The notes beneath the pieces were generated by a model. The model was not told the origin of the DNA. It worked only from the letters and a program-made list of their open reading frames with translations, and made no database searches. The position numbers were made by a program, and so were the translations under genes. Shown one piece after another: positions 1 through 5,917 of a stretch of 6,893 nucleotides of DNA (the first letter of the stretch is position 1; the number at the start of each line of letters is the position of its first letter). This stretch comes from Treponema sp. (lineage in GTDB: Bacteria; Spirochaetota; Spirochaetia; Treponematales; Breznakiellaceae), in NCBI GenBank assembly GCA_031278025.1, contig JAITLF010000246.1, positions 1-6,893 on the forward strand. Direction: 5' to 3'.

Positions 1-1502
1 AGCGCCCTGTCTATGCGGGCCAGGCATTTTTCCGCGCCTAAAAGCCGTAACGAGCCGAACAGGGGGGGGCTTACCCGGGCGCCGGTGACGGCGACACGCA
101 GGGGCATCATAAGGTCGCCGAGCTTAACCGCCTCTTTTTCGGCCTTTGTCTTGACAAGCGCCTCCGCCTCCTCGTCATTGCAGGCGGCCATTTGGGCGGC
201 TATTTCCCGGCCAAGCTTGAGCAGTTTTACTGTCGTCTCAAGGTTCGCCTTTTTGGGGAAGAACTCCTCCGGGACCGGAACCTCCGGTTCACTGAAAAGG
301 TAGCGGAGTTTTTCCGGAGCTTCGTAGAGAAAAACGAGGCGCTCCCGTATCAGCGGCATGGCGGCGGTGTAAACGCCTTTCTGTTCCGCGTTTGGGACGG
401 CCCCGGTTTCGCCAAAGAGTCCCGCGCTTACGGCATAGGACAGGGTCAGGGCGGCAAGCTCCTCATCGCTTTTCATGCGGATATACTGGCCGTTGTACCA
501 TTCCAGTTTTTTGTAGTCAAAAACCGCCGGCGCCTTGTTGAGCTTGTCCAAACTGAAACGCCGTGACAGTTCTTCCAGCGTGTAGATATCCCTTCCCTCC
601 TCGTAGGAGGCCCCAAGAAGCGCCACATAGTTGATCAGCGCTTCCGGCAGATAACCCTGACGGCGGAATTCGTCCACGCTGGTAGCCCCGTGGCGCTTGC
701 TGAGCTTTTTCCCGTCCTGGCCCATGACCATGGGCAGGTGGCAGAAAACAGGATGTTCCCAGCCGAAGGCCCGGTAGAGGATCACGTGAAGCGGGGTAGA
801 GGGGAGCCATTCCTGGGCGCGGAGTACGTGGGTGATCCCCATAAGGTGATCGTCAACGATATTTGCCAGATGATAAGTGGGGAAGCCGTCGGATTTAAGC
901 AGTACCGGATCGGGGTTTATGTCTTCGTTTTTCCATTCAATATCGCCAAGTAGCTGATCGGTAAAGACGGTGACCGGTAAAGGCCCGCCATTTACGCCCA
1001 GGGGGATCTTCAGCCTGACGGTGCGGCTTTCTCCGGCAGCGGCCCGGCGGCGGGCTTCTTCGGCAGGAATTGCGCGGCAGTGCCGGTCATAGCCGGATTC
1101 ACGGGAAGCCGCGCTTCCGTCTCCCTTGACGCGCGCCTCCTCCCGTTCCCTGCGGACATTTTCGAGCCTTTCGGCGGTGCAGAAACAGTAATAGGCCTCC
1201 CCCTTTTCGACCAGTTCTTCGGCGTACTTTTTGTACAGCGCGAAACGCTCGGACTGTATATACGGCGCCGATGGACCATCGGTATCCGGGCCTTCGTCCC
1301 AGTGGAAGCCAAGCCAGGCAAAGGTGTCGTAGAGATTCCGCACAAACGATTCGTCCGAACGGGCGCGGTCGGTATCTTCCAGACGAAGGATAAATTTGCC
1401 GTTCAGGGAACGGGCGAAAAGGTAATTGAAAAGCGCGGTTCTTACCCCGCCTATATGCTGCAGCCCGGTAGGAGATGGGGCATATCTGACTCGTACTTCC
1501 AT
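1..1502 (-). CDS. gltX: Glutamyl-tRNA synthetase (3' end beyond window)
   Basis: Class I aminoacyl-tRNA synthetase that charges tRNA-Glu with glutamate using ATP in the cytoplasm. The frame is open from an ATG at 1502 to the window edge, giving 500 residues with the C-terminal end missing; family members are roughly 460-560 residues. The HIGH-type motif is H16-I-G-G in the context APSPTGLQHIGGVRTALFNY. The KMSKS-type loop is K266-L-S-K-R in GQDGKKLSKRHGA. The CxC pair (C106, C108) and YDRHC (Y138, C142) match the zinc-binding insertion of bacterial GluRS. The SGFPTYHLANIVDDH-like segment (here DGFPTYHLANIVDDHLMGI) is the usual active-site region. The start is fixed because an in-frame TAA lies 13 codons upstream (1541-1539) with no ATG, GTG or TTG between. 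Its own ribosome site is weak (GGCGG about 10 nt upstream), and the small ORF at 1505-1603 ends 2 nt before the ATG, so translation may be coupled. The overall sequence resembles treponemal GluRS. No frameshift seen. Confidence 0.97.
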   Translation of the reverse strand, partial: MEVRVRYAPSPTGLQHIGGVRTALFNYLFARSLNGKFILRLEDTDRARSDESFVRNLYDTFAWLGFHWDEGPDTDGPSAPYIQSERFALYKKYAEELVEKGEAYYCFCTAERLENVRREREEARVKGDGSAASRESGYDRHCRAIPAEEARRRAAAGESRTVRLKIPLGVNGGPLPVTVFTDQLLGDIEWKNEDINPDPVLLKSDGFPTYHLANIVDDHLMGITHVLRAQEWLPSTPLHVILYRAFGWEHPVFCHLPMVMGQDGKKLSKRHGATSVDEFRRQGYLPEALINYVALLGASYEEGRDIYTLEELSRRFSLDKLNKAPAVFDYKKLEWYNGQYIRMKSDEELAALTLSYAVSAGLFGETGAVPNAEQKGVYTAAMPLIRERLVFLYEAPEKLRYLFSEPEVPVPEEFFPKKANLETTVKLLKLGREIAAQMAACNDEEAEALVKTKAEKEAVKLGDLMMPLRVAVTGARVSPPLFGSLRLLGAEKCLARIDRA

Positions 1503-1504
1503 AT

Positions 1505-1603
1505 TTATGACGCCGCCTTTTTGTTTGAAAGAGAAGTCTTACCCAACCTGTCCCGGAGATCCGGTATTTCTATACGTAAAAGTTCTCCGAATAAGGCATC
1601 CAT
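1505..1603 (-). CDS. Candidate 32-residue small ORF leading the gltX transcript
   Basis: An ATG at 1603 opens a 32-codon frame, beginning MDALFGELLRIEIPDL and ending in a basic tail (SNKKAAS), with TAA at 1507-1505. I do not recognise the protein. Three things suggest it is translated: an AAGGA Shine-Dalgarno lies 9 nt before the ATG, it is the first start codon about 30 nt after the predicted gltX transcription start, and it stops 2 nt before the gltX ATG, which itself has only a weak ribosome site. The first half could form an amphipathic helix. There is no signal peptide, no membrane segment and no run of Glu codons that would mark a classical attenuation leader. It is out of frame with gltX, so it is not an N-terminal extension. 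It could be a real small protein, a coupling leader, or a chance frame. Confidence 0.45.
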   Translation of the reverse strand: MDALFGELLRIEIPDLRDRLGKTSLSNKKAAS

Positions 1604-1612
1604 GCTTACTTA

Positions 1613-1617
1613 TCCTT
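1613..1617 (-). promoter_or_regulatory. Shine-Dalgarno of the small ORF before gltX
   Basis: AAGGA on the minus strand with a 9-nt spacer to the ATG at 1603. It is the best ribosome binding site in the gltX leader and is much stronger than the site directly before gltX, which is why the small ORF is taken seriously. Confidence 0.55.
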
Positions 1618-1638
1618 ATCGTTCTTATATTTAAAATC

Positions 1639-1667
1639 AGGATACACATTCATATACAAGTTGTCAA
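1639..1667 (-). promoter_or_regulatory. Sigma-70 type promoter for the small ORF and gltX
   Basis: On the minus strand TTGACA (1667-1662) is followed by exactly 17 bp and TATCCT (1644-1639). The -35 box matches the housekeeping consensus perfectly and the -10 box (consensus TATAAT) at four of six positions, including the first two and last bases. The spacer and downstream flank are AT-rich in an otherwise GC-rich window. Transcription would start near 1632, giving a leader of about 29 nt to the small ORF and about 130 nt to gltX. It sits about 105 bp past the hndD stop, consistent with gltX being a separate unit. Confidence 0.75.
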
Positions 1668-1700
1668 ATGGCCGGAAGGGCAGAGTAAAAGCATGGCCTG

Positions 1701-1763
1701 CCGACCTGACCACTTCGTTAGGAGGCGGCGGAACCGCTGCCGTTCATGAAGCGATCAGGCCGG
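1701..1763 (-). terminator. Large stem-loop after hndD, probable 3' end of the hydrogenase transcript
   Basis: Starting 9 nt after the hndD stop, 1763-1748 pairs with 1716-1701 as a 16-bp stem (CCGGCCTGATCGCTTC with GAAGTGGTCAGGTCGG, three G-U pairs in RNA). It encloses an inner 7-bp hairpin at 1741-1724 (GGCAGCG, loop GTTC, CGCCGCC, one A-C mismatch). No U-run follows directly; the nearest is TTTT at 1691-1688. It is therefore not a canonical intrinsic terminator. It may act as a weak terminator, a 3' end block against exonucleases, or a boundary to the gltX promoter 34 bp further on. Pairing was read by eye, with no energy calculation. Confidence 0.5.
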
Positions 1764-1772
1764 ATGCGCCCG

Positions 1773-3551
1773 TTACTTTAAATACAACATGCGTTCCGTA
1801 TACGAGGTGTGGAGGAGTTCGTGGGCCTTGTGACCGCCGGGTTCCCCGAGGAATTCGCCGTAGACCTGCTTGATGCAGGGATTCTGGTGGGAGCAGCGGT
1901 ACGCCGACTGCGCGTCGTCGCTGTAAAGCCCGCCCGCGCGCAGGCTGCGGATCTCGTCGGTGCAGCCGTACGGCTGACCGCCTCCGCCTATGCAGCCGCC
2001 CCGGCAGGCCATGACTTCCACAAAATGGTAGGGGGTCTTTTGGCCCGCCTGCCTCGCGGCGCGGATACGGTCCAGCACCGCGGCGATGTTCCCCATCTGA
2101 TGGGCCACGGCAATGCGTATTTTGGTTTCGGAACCGAGTACCGGCACGCCGAAATCTACCTCCGCTTCCTTAACGCCTTTGAGACCCCGGGCCGGCATGA
2201 AGTTCACGTCACCCAGTTCCTTCCTGGTAACGAAGTAGTAGGCGCTGCGGACCGCCGCTTCCATGACGCCGCCGGTGGTGCCGAAGATGGTTCCCGCACC
2301 GGTATACGGCCCCAGGGGGTTGTCCGGTTCTTCTTCGGGGAGTTTGAGAATCTCTATTCCCGCCTGTTTGATCATCCGGGCAAGTTCTCTGGTAGTAATG
2401 GAAATGTCCACATCGTAACCCGCGCCGGCGGATTTCATGTCGTCGTTCCGTTTGGTTTCCCACTTCTTGGCGGTGCAGGGCATTACCGACACGGAGTAGA
2501 CCTTTTGCGGATCGACGCCGGCCTTCTCCGTCCAGTAGCTCTTGATCATGGCGCCCATCATCTGCTGGGGGCTTTTTGCGGTGGAGAAATTCGGGATCAT
2601 GTCGGTGTAGTACTTTTCCATATAATCGACCCAGGCCGGGCAGCAGCTTGTGATGAGCGGGATATCCGCCTTTCCGCCCTTTGCCAATTCGGTGAGCCGC
2701 TTTACGAGTTCCGAGCTTTCCTCCATGATGGTCAGGTCCGCGGAGAAATTGGTGTCGAACACCGTTTTAAAACCCAGGCGGCGCAGGGCGGCGTATATCT
2801 GTTTGGTAAGGAGGGTGCCGGGCTTGAGGCCGAATTCTTCGGCAAGGGCGACCCGTACCGCCGGGGCTATCTGGACCACCGGGTGCGTCTCCGGGTTTTG
2901 CAGCGCGGCCCATACCTTGACGGTGTCGTCCCGCTCGTAGATGGCCCCCACAGGACAGTGGGCCGCGCACTGGCCGCACATGATACAGGGGCTGTCGCCC
3001 AGGGGCACCCCGGCGGCGCTGGCGATCCGGCCCTTGATGCCCCGGCCCAGAAATTCCAGGGCCCACACGTTCTGCATTTCCTGGCAGACTTTTACGCAGC
3101 GGCCGCAGCGTATACACTTTTCCGGGTTCAGGATGATGGCAGGGCTGCTGTCATCCGGCGGGAGGCCGCTGAGCAGTTTCCTGAACGGGGACTCCCGAAT
3201 GCCGAATTCCGCGGCCAGGGTCTGGAGTTCGCAGTTGCCGTTGCGGGGGCACTGGAGGCAATCGTTGGGGTGATTCGACAGGATCAGTTCCAGCACGGTT
3301 CTGCGCACCTCGATAATTTCCGTGTCGTGGGTAATTACGCTCATGTTTTCCGCAACCGGCGTGGTACAGGCCCGCACCATTTTCGGGGACCCTTCCATCC
3401 TGACTATGCAGAGTCCGCAGGCCGCCCAGGGGGGAAGGTCCGGGTTGTAACAGAGGGTCGGTATCTTGATATTGATCTTCCTCGCCGCGTCGAGGATGCT
3501 TGTCCCGTCCTCAACTTCGAGAGGTATACCGTTTATTTTCAGGTTTATCAT
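1773..3551 (-). CDS. hndD: [FeFe] hydrogenase catalytic subunit of Hnd/HydABC complex
   Basis: Catalytic subunit (HydA in HydABC naming) that interconverts 2H+ plus 2e- and H2 in the cytoplasm. It has 592 residues with domains in order. A plant-type [2Fe-2S] domain has C34, C45, C48, C62. A His-ligated [4Fe-4S] site has H94, C98, C101, C107. A 2x[4Fe-4S] ferredoxin domain has C146, C149, C152, C156 and C189, C192, C195, C199. The H-cluster domain has L1 TSCCPAW (C303, C304), L2 MPCTAKKWE (C359), L3 EVMACRGGCIGGGGQP (C516, C520), and the C-terminal small-subunit region ends in HELLHTSYT. Against clostridial CpI, the proton-relay residues C299, E279, E282 and S319 correspond to C303, E278, E281 and S323, so it should be active. 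It lacks the extra C-terminal [2Fe-2S] domain of the longer Thermotoga-type HydA. The start is supported by AGGAG 5 nt upstream. It is the last gene of the operon, 89 bp after hndC. Confidence 0.97.
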   Translation of the reverse strand: MINLKINGIPLEVEDGTSILDAARKINIKIPTLCYNPDLPPWAACGLCIVRMEGSPKMVRACTTPVAENMSVITHDTEIIEVRRTVLELILSNHPNDCLQCPRNGNCELQTLAAEFGIRESPFRKLLSGLPPDDSSPAIILNPEKCIRCGRCVKVCQEMQNVWALEFLGRGIKGRIASAAGVPLGDSPCIMCGQCAAHCPVGAIYERDDTVKVWAALQNPETHPVVQIAPAVRVALAEEFGLKPGTLLTKQIYAALRRLGFKTVFDTNFSADLTIMEESSELVKRLTELAKGGKADIPLITSCCPAWVDYMEKYYTDMIPNFSTAKSPQQMMGAMIKSYWTEKAGVDPQKVYSVSVMPCTAKKWETKRNDDMKSAGAGYDVDISITTRELARMIKQAGIEILKLPEEEPDNPLGPYTGAGTIFGTTGGVMEAAVRSAYYFVTRKELGDVNFMPARGLKGVKEAEVDFGVPVLGSETKIRIAVAHQMGNIAAVLDRIRAARQAGQKTPYHFVEVMACRGGCIGGGGQPYGCTDEIRSLRAGGLYSDDAQSAYRCSHQNPCIKQVYGEFLGEPGGHKAHELLHTSYTERMLYLK

Positions 3552-3556
3552 AAACT

Positions 3557-3561
3557 CTCCT
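3557..3561 (-). promoter_or_regulatory. Shine-Dalgarno of hndD
   Basis: AGGAG with a 5-nt spacer to the ATG at 3551. It begins just after the T-rich tail (TTTTATT) of the upstream GC hairpin, so folding of that hairpin leaves the site exposed. Confidence 0.75.
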
Positions 3562-3566
3562 AATAA

Positions 3567-3589
3567 AAGCGGCGGAATCGCCGCCGCCT
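3567..3589 (-). terminator. Terminator-like GC hairpin between hndC and hndD
   Basis: On the minus strand GCGGCGG (3587-3581), loop CGATT and CCGCCGC (3575-3569) form a perfect 7-bp all-GC stem, extendable by one G-U and one A-U pair to 3589/3567. It is followed by TTTTATT. This looks like an intrinsic terminator with a short U-run, placed inside the operon 6 nt before the hndD ribosome site. It could lower hndD relative to hndABC, or protect a processed hndABC mRNA end. A very similar 17-bp motif recurs after hndD (1725-1741). Confidence 0.5.
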
Positions 3590-3594
3590 AATCG

Positions 3595-3624
3595 TTAAAT
3601 CGGATATGAACGCGAAGCGTTCAT
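3595..3624 (-). CDS. Possible nine-codon ORF in the hndC-hndD spacer
   Basis: ATG at 3624 opens MNASRSYPI and stops with TAA at 3597-3595. AAGGAG (3635-3630) lies 5 nt upstream, an excellent ribosome site positioned just after the hndC stop. The first eight bases of the frame form the arm of a perfect hairpin (3606-3624), and the frame ends 5 nt before the terminator-like hairpin. The arrangement resembles a leader-peptide module, but no antiterminator pairing is evident. It may instead be a relic of an older hndD start displaced by an insertion. Low confidence that a peptide matters. Confidence 0.2.
   Translation of the reverse strand: MNASRSYPI
3606..3624. repeat. Perfect 8-3-8 inverted repeat in the hndC-hndD spacer
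   Basis: atgaacgc, loop gaa, gcgttcat on the plus strand; the two arms are exact reverse complements. On the transcript it places the ATG of the nine-codon frame inside the stem. Compact perfect palindromes like this in spacers are often members of dispersed repeat families, which only a genome search could show. Confidence 0.6.
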
Positions 3625-3640
3625 GATTACTCCTTGACAA

Positions 3641-5431
3641 TCACGCCTTTTTTATCGCGGCGAATTTGCAGTTCTTGTAACACTCGCCGCACTTGACGCA
3701 CTTGCTTTGATCTATCGTATGGGGCTTCCGCTTTTCGCCGGTGATACAGTTGACCGGACAGCGCCGGGCGCATAGGCCGCAGCCAATGCATTTTTCACTG
3801 TCAATTTCGAAGCGCAGCAAATGCTTGCACTTGCCGGCCCGGCATTTCTTGTCGCGGATATGCTCCAGGTATTCGTCGCGGAAATTTCTCACCGTGGAAA
3901 GCGTGGGATTCGCCGCGGAACCGCCAAGCATACAGAGCGATGCCCTGGTCATTGCCTTGCCGATTGACTCCAGTTTGTTCAGGTCTTCTTCCGTGCCGTT
4001 GCCCCGCGAAATTTTTTCCAGAATACCAAGTATCTGGCTGGTACCGATTCTGCAGGGCGAACATTTTCCGCAGGATTCATCCACGCAGAAATCCATGTAG
4101 AACCGCGCGACATCAACCACGCAGTCATCCTCGTCCATGACGATCATGCCCCCGGATCCCATCATGGAACCCATGGCGGTAAGGCTCTCGTAGTCGATAG
4201 GCGTGTCCAGGGCCTTTTCGGTGAGTATGCCCCCGGACGGGCCGCCGGTCTGAACACCCTTGAATTTCCTGCCGTTCTTGATGCCGCCGCCAATCTCGAA
4301 GATAATCTCCCTTAGGGTGGTACCCATGGGCACTTCGACAAGCCCGGAATTCTGTACCTTGCCGGTGAGGGCGAAAACTTTTGTACCTTTGGACTTTTCG
4401 GTACCCATTTTTGCCAGGGCCGCGCCGCCCCGGGTCATTACTACGGGGATATTCGCCAGGGTTTCCACGTTGTTGATCACCGTCGGCTTGCCCCACAGAC
4501 CGCTTATCGCCGGGAAAGGGGGTTTGGGGACCGGCATACCCCGGTTGCCCTCCAGGGACTTGATCAGCGCCGTCTCTTCGCCGCAGACAAAGGCGCCGGC
4601 TCCCAGGCGTATCTCGATGTCAAAGTCGAATCCCGATCCCAGAATATCTTTGCCCAAGAGGCCGTAATTCCTGGCCTGATCAAGGGCGATTCCCAGCCGG
4701 TGTACCGCGAGGGGGTATTCGGCCCGGATGTAGATATAGCCCTGATGCGAGCCGATGGTCTTTCCGCAGACGGTCATGGCCTCGATGATCGAATGGGGAT
4801 CCCCCTCGATGGTGGACCGGTCCATGTAGGCCCCGGGGTCTCCCTCGTCGGCATTACAGACCACGTACTTCACGTCGTTCTGCACCTTGCGGGTGGTATC
4901 CCATTTGATCCAGGTGGGGAAACCCGCGCCGCCCCGGCCCCTAAGGCCGGATATTTTCAGCTCATTGATGACATCTTCGGCTTTCATTTCAAACAGAGCC
5001 TTCTCAAGGCCGATATACCCGTCGCGGGCAATGTACTCGTCGATGTTTTCCGGGTTTATAAACCCGCAGTTCCGCAGAACCACCCGGACCTGTTTCTGGT
5101 AGAATTCGATGTTCTCCGCCGAACTGATCTTCTTCTTTTCCCCATCTTCCTTTTTGTAGAGGAGTCTGGGTACTTCCCGGCCCTTGACGATCTGTTCCGC
5201 GATAATCTCCGCGGCGTCTTCGGGCTTTACCTCGACATAAAAAGATCCTGTGGGCAGCACTTTTACTATCGGGCCCTTCTCGCAGAAACCGAAACAGCCG
5301 GTTTTGATGATCTGTACCTGATCCCCTACGCCCTGTTTCTTCGCCTCCTCGATAAGCTGTCTGCAGATTTCGTCTCCCTTGTTGGATTCGCAGGCGGTTC
5401 CGCCGCATGTTAAAATATATTGATTTACCAT
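3641..5431 (-). CDS. hndC: NuoF-like flavoprotein subunit of the bifurcating [FeFe] hydrogenase
   Basis: FMN- and NAD(P)H-binding subunit (HydB in HydABC naming) and the likely site of flavin electron bifurcation. It has 596 residues, the usual length. An N-terminal thioredoxin-fold [2Fe-2S] domain has C9, C14, C46, C50. The NuoF 51-kDa core carries GLRGRGGAGFPTW (162-174), CNADEGDPGAYMDR (192-205) and GAGAFVCGEETAL (277-289) for FMN and dinucleotide binding. An SLBB-type region follows at about 330-420. The N3-type [4Fe-4S] site is C454, C457, C460 and C500 (ESCGKCSPCRIGT and SLCMLGG). The C-terminal 2x[4Fe-4S] ferredoxin domain has C548, C551, C554, C558 and C578, C581, C584, C588. The ATG at 5431 follows the hndB stop by 9 nt, and a G-rich ribosome site (AGGGGGG) overlaps that stop codon. 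All cofactor ligands are present. NADH versus NADPH preference cannot be told from these motifs. Confidence 0.96.
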   Translation of the reverse strand: MVNQYILTCGGTACESNKGDEICRQLIEEAKKQGVGDQVQIIKTGCFGFCEKGPIVKVLPTGSFYVEVKPEDAAEIIAEQIVKGREVPRLLYKKEDGEKKKISSAENIEFYQKQVRVVLRNCGFINPENIDEYIARDGYIGLEKALFEMKAEDVINELKISGLRGRGGAGFPTWIKWDTTRKVQNDVKYVVCNADEGDPGAYMDRSTIEGDPHSIIEAMTVCGKTIGSHQGYIYIRAEYPLAVHRLGIALDQARNYGLLGKDILGSGFDFDIEIRLGAGAFVCGEETALIKSLEGNRGMPVPKPPFPAISGLWGKPTVINNVETLANIPVVMTRGGAALAKMGTEKSKGTKVFALTGKVQNSGLVEVPMGTTLREIIFEIGGGIKNGRKFKGVQTGGPSGGILTEKALDTPIDYESLTAMGSMMGSGGMIVMDEDDCVVDVARFYMDFCVDESCGKCSPCRIGTSQILGILEKISRGNGTEEDLNKLESIGKAMTRASLCMLGGSAANPTLSTVRNFRDEYLEHIRDKKCRAGKCKHLLRFEIDSEKCIGCGLCARRCPVNCITGEKRKPHTIDQSKCVKCGECYKNCKFAAIKKA

Positions 5432-5440
5432 ACCGCCCCC

Positions 5441-5824
5441 CTAATCCGCAACGGCCCCGTCCAGAACATGGTCCTTTACCAGTTCCCGGCCTTTTATGTG
5501 CGTTTTGATAATGTCCCCGGCAACGGCGGCGTCAACCTTGCCGTACAGCACCTTGGGCATCCCCGGCACAATCACTTCCACAGTGGGTTCGGAATTACAG
5601 TAACCCATACAACCCGTCTGCCGGATCATCACGGTATCCGCAAGATCATTCCCGTCAAGGGCATTAATAAAACTGTCCAGCGTGTTCTTCGCCCCGGCGG
5701 CTATGCCGCAGGTGCCCATGCCCACGATAATCTGGATGTCCTTACCCTCCGCGTCCCGTTTGCGCATCTCTCTCTTTTTGGATTCCCTCAGCCTTCTGAG
5801 ATCCTCCAAACTCAACTTAGCCAT
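5441..5824 (-). CDS. hndB: Thioredoxin-fold ferredoxin-like subunit HndB
   Basis: Small accessory subunit of 127 residues from the ATG at 5824. It begins MAKLSLEDLRRLRE, as usual for HndB proteins, then a charged helical segment, then the thioredoxin-like ferredoxin core with GMGTCGIAAGA (C39) and QTGCMGYC (C72, C76). Ordinary NuoE-type [2Fe-2S] domains use CxxxxC plus CxxxC; here the second position of the first pair is glycine (G44), leaving three cysteines. From memory this three-Cys pattern is typical of HndB, so it is probably not a defect, but cluster binding should not be assumed. A longer in-frame ATG at 5890 was not chosen: it falls within an inverted repeat, while 5824 has AGGAG 5 nt upstream and fits the family N-terminus. 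It lies 9 nt before hndC and 93 nt after the ATPase gene. Confidence 0.92.
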   Translation of the reverse strand: MAKLSLEDLRRLRESKKREMRKRDAEGKDIQIIVGMGTCGIAAGAKNTLDSFINALDGNDLADTVMIRQTGCMGYCNSEPTVEVIVPGMPKVLYGKVDAAVAGDIIKTHIKGRELVKDHVLDGAVAD

Positions 5825-5829
5825 AATTT

Positions 5830-5834
5830 CTCCT
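5830..5834 (-). promoter_or_regulatory. Shine-Dalgarno that sets the hndB start
   Basis: AGGAG, 5 nt before the ATG at 5824. It decides for this start over the upstream in-frame ATG codons at 5890 and 5842, neither of which has a comparable site. Confidence 0.75.
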
Positions 5835-5883
5835 CTCTCCATTACAAATTTAAGAAGCCTCCAAAAAACCCCGATCAACACCG

Positions 5884-5912
5884 CCTCCAAAAACCTGACA
5901 GGTTTTTGGAGG
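5884..5912. repeat. Perfect 13-bp inverted repeat between the ATPase gene and hndB
   Basis: cctccaaaaacct, loop gac, aggtttttggagg. It starts 5 bp after the ATPase-domain stop. A partial third copy of one arm (gcctccaaaaaacccc) lies at 5857-5872. Because A5 and T5 are part of the stem, the centre (AAAAA-CCT-GTC-AGG-TTTTT) resembles a weak bidirectional terminator, but only 3 GC-rich pairs precede the T-run. It may be a transcript-processing or terminator hairpin, or a dispersed repeat. hndB starts 60 nt further with its own strong ribosome site. Confidence 0.7.
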
Positions 5913-5917
5913 TGTCT

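Noticed and set aside
13..1634. Several plus-strand and minus-strand frames over the first 1.6 kb
   Set aside because: They overlap the continuous minus-strand gltX frame, which carries all GluRS motifs; none has a family signature of its own.
1503..1640. T-box or Glu attenuation leader controlling gltX
   Set aside because: The leader is too short, has no T-box core motif, and the small ORF lacks a run of Glu codons or a following terminator.
1809..3563. A 584-codon plus-strand open frame
   Set aside because: It is exactly antisense to hndD, has no recognisable domain, and its length is explained by the codon bias of the GC-rich gene on the other strand.
3595..3640. Promoter reading TTGTCA after hndC
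   Set aside because: No acceptable -10 box at 16-18 bp; the region is better explained by the Shine-Dalgarno and hairpin.
5843..5880. Internal promoter before hndB (TTGATC ... TTAAAT on the minus strand)
   Set aside because: Spacing is about 19 bp and the -10 match is poor; not enough to call.
5825..5890. Longer hndB start at 5890 adding 22 residues
   Set aside because: The extension is not family-like, begins inside the inverted repeat, and the ATG at 5824 has a clear AGGAG site.
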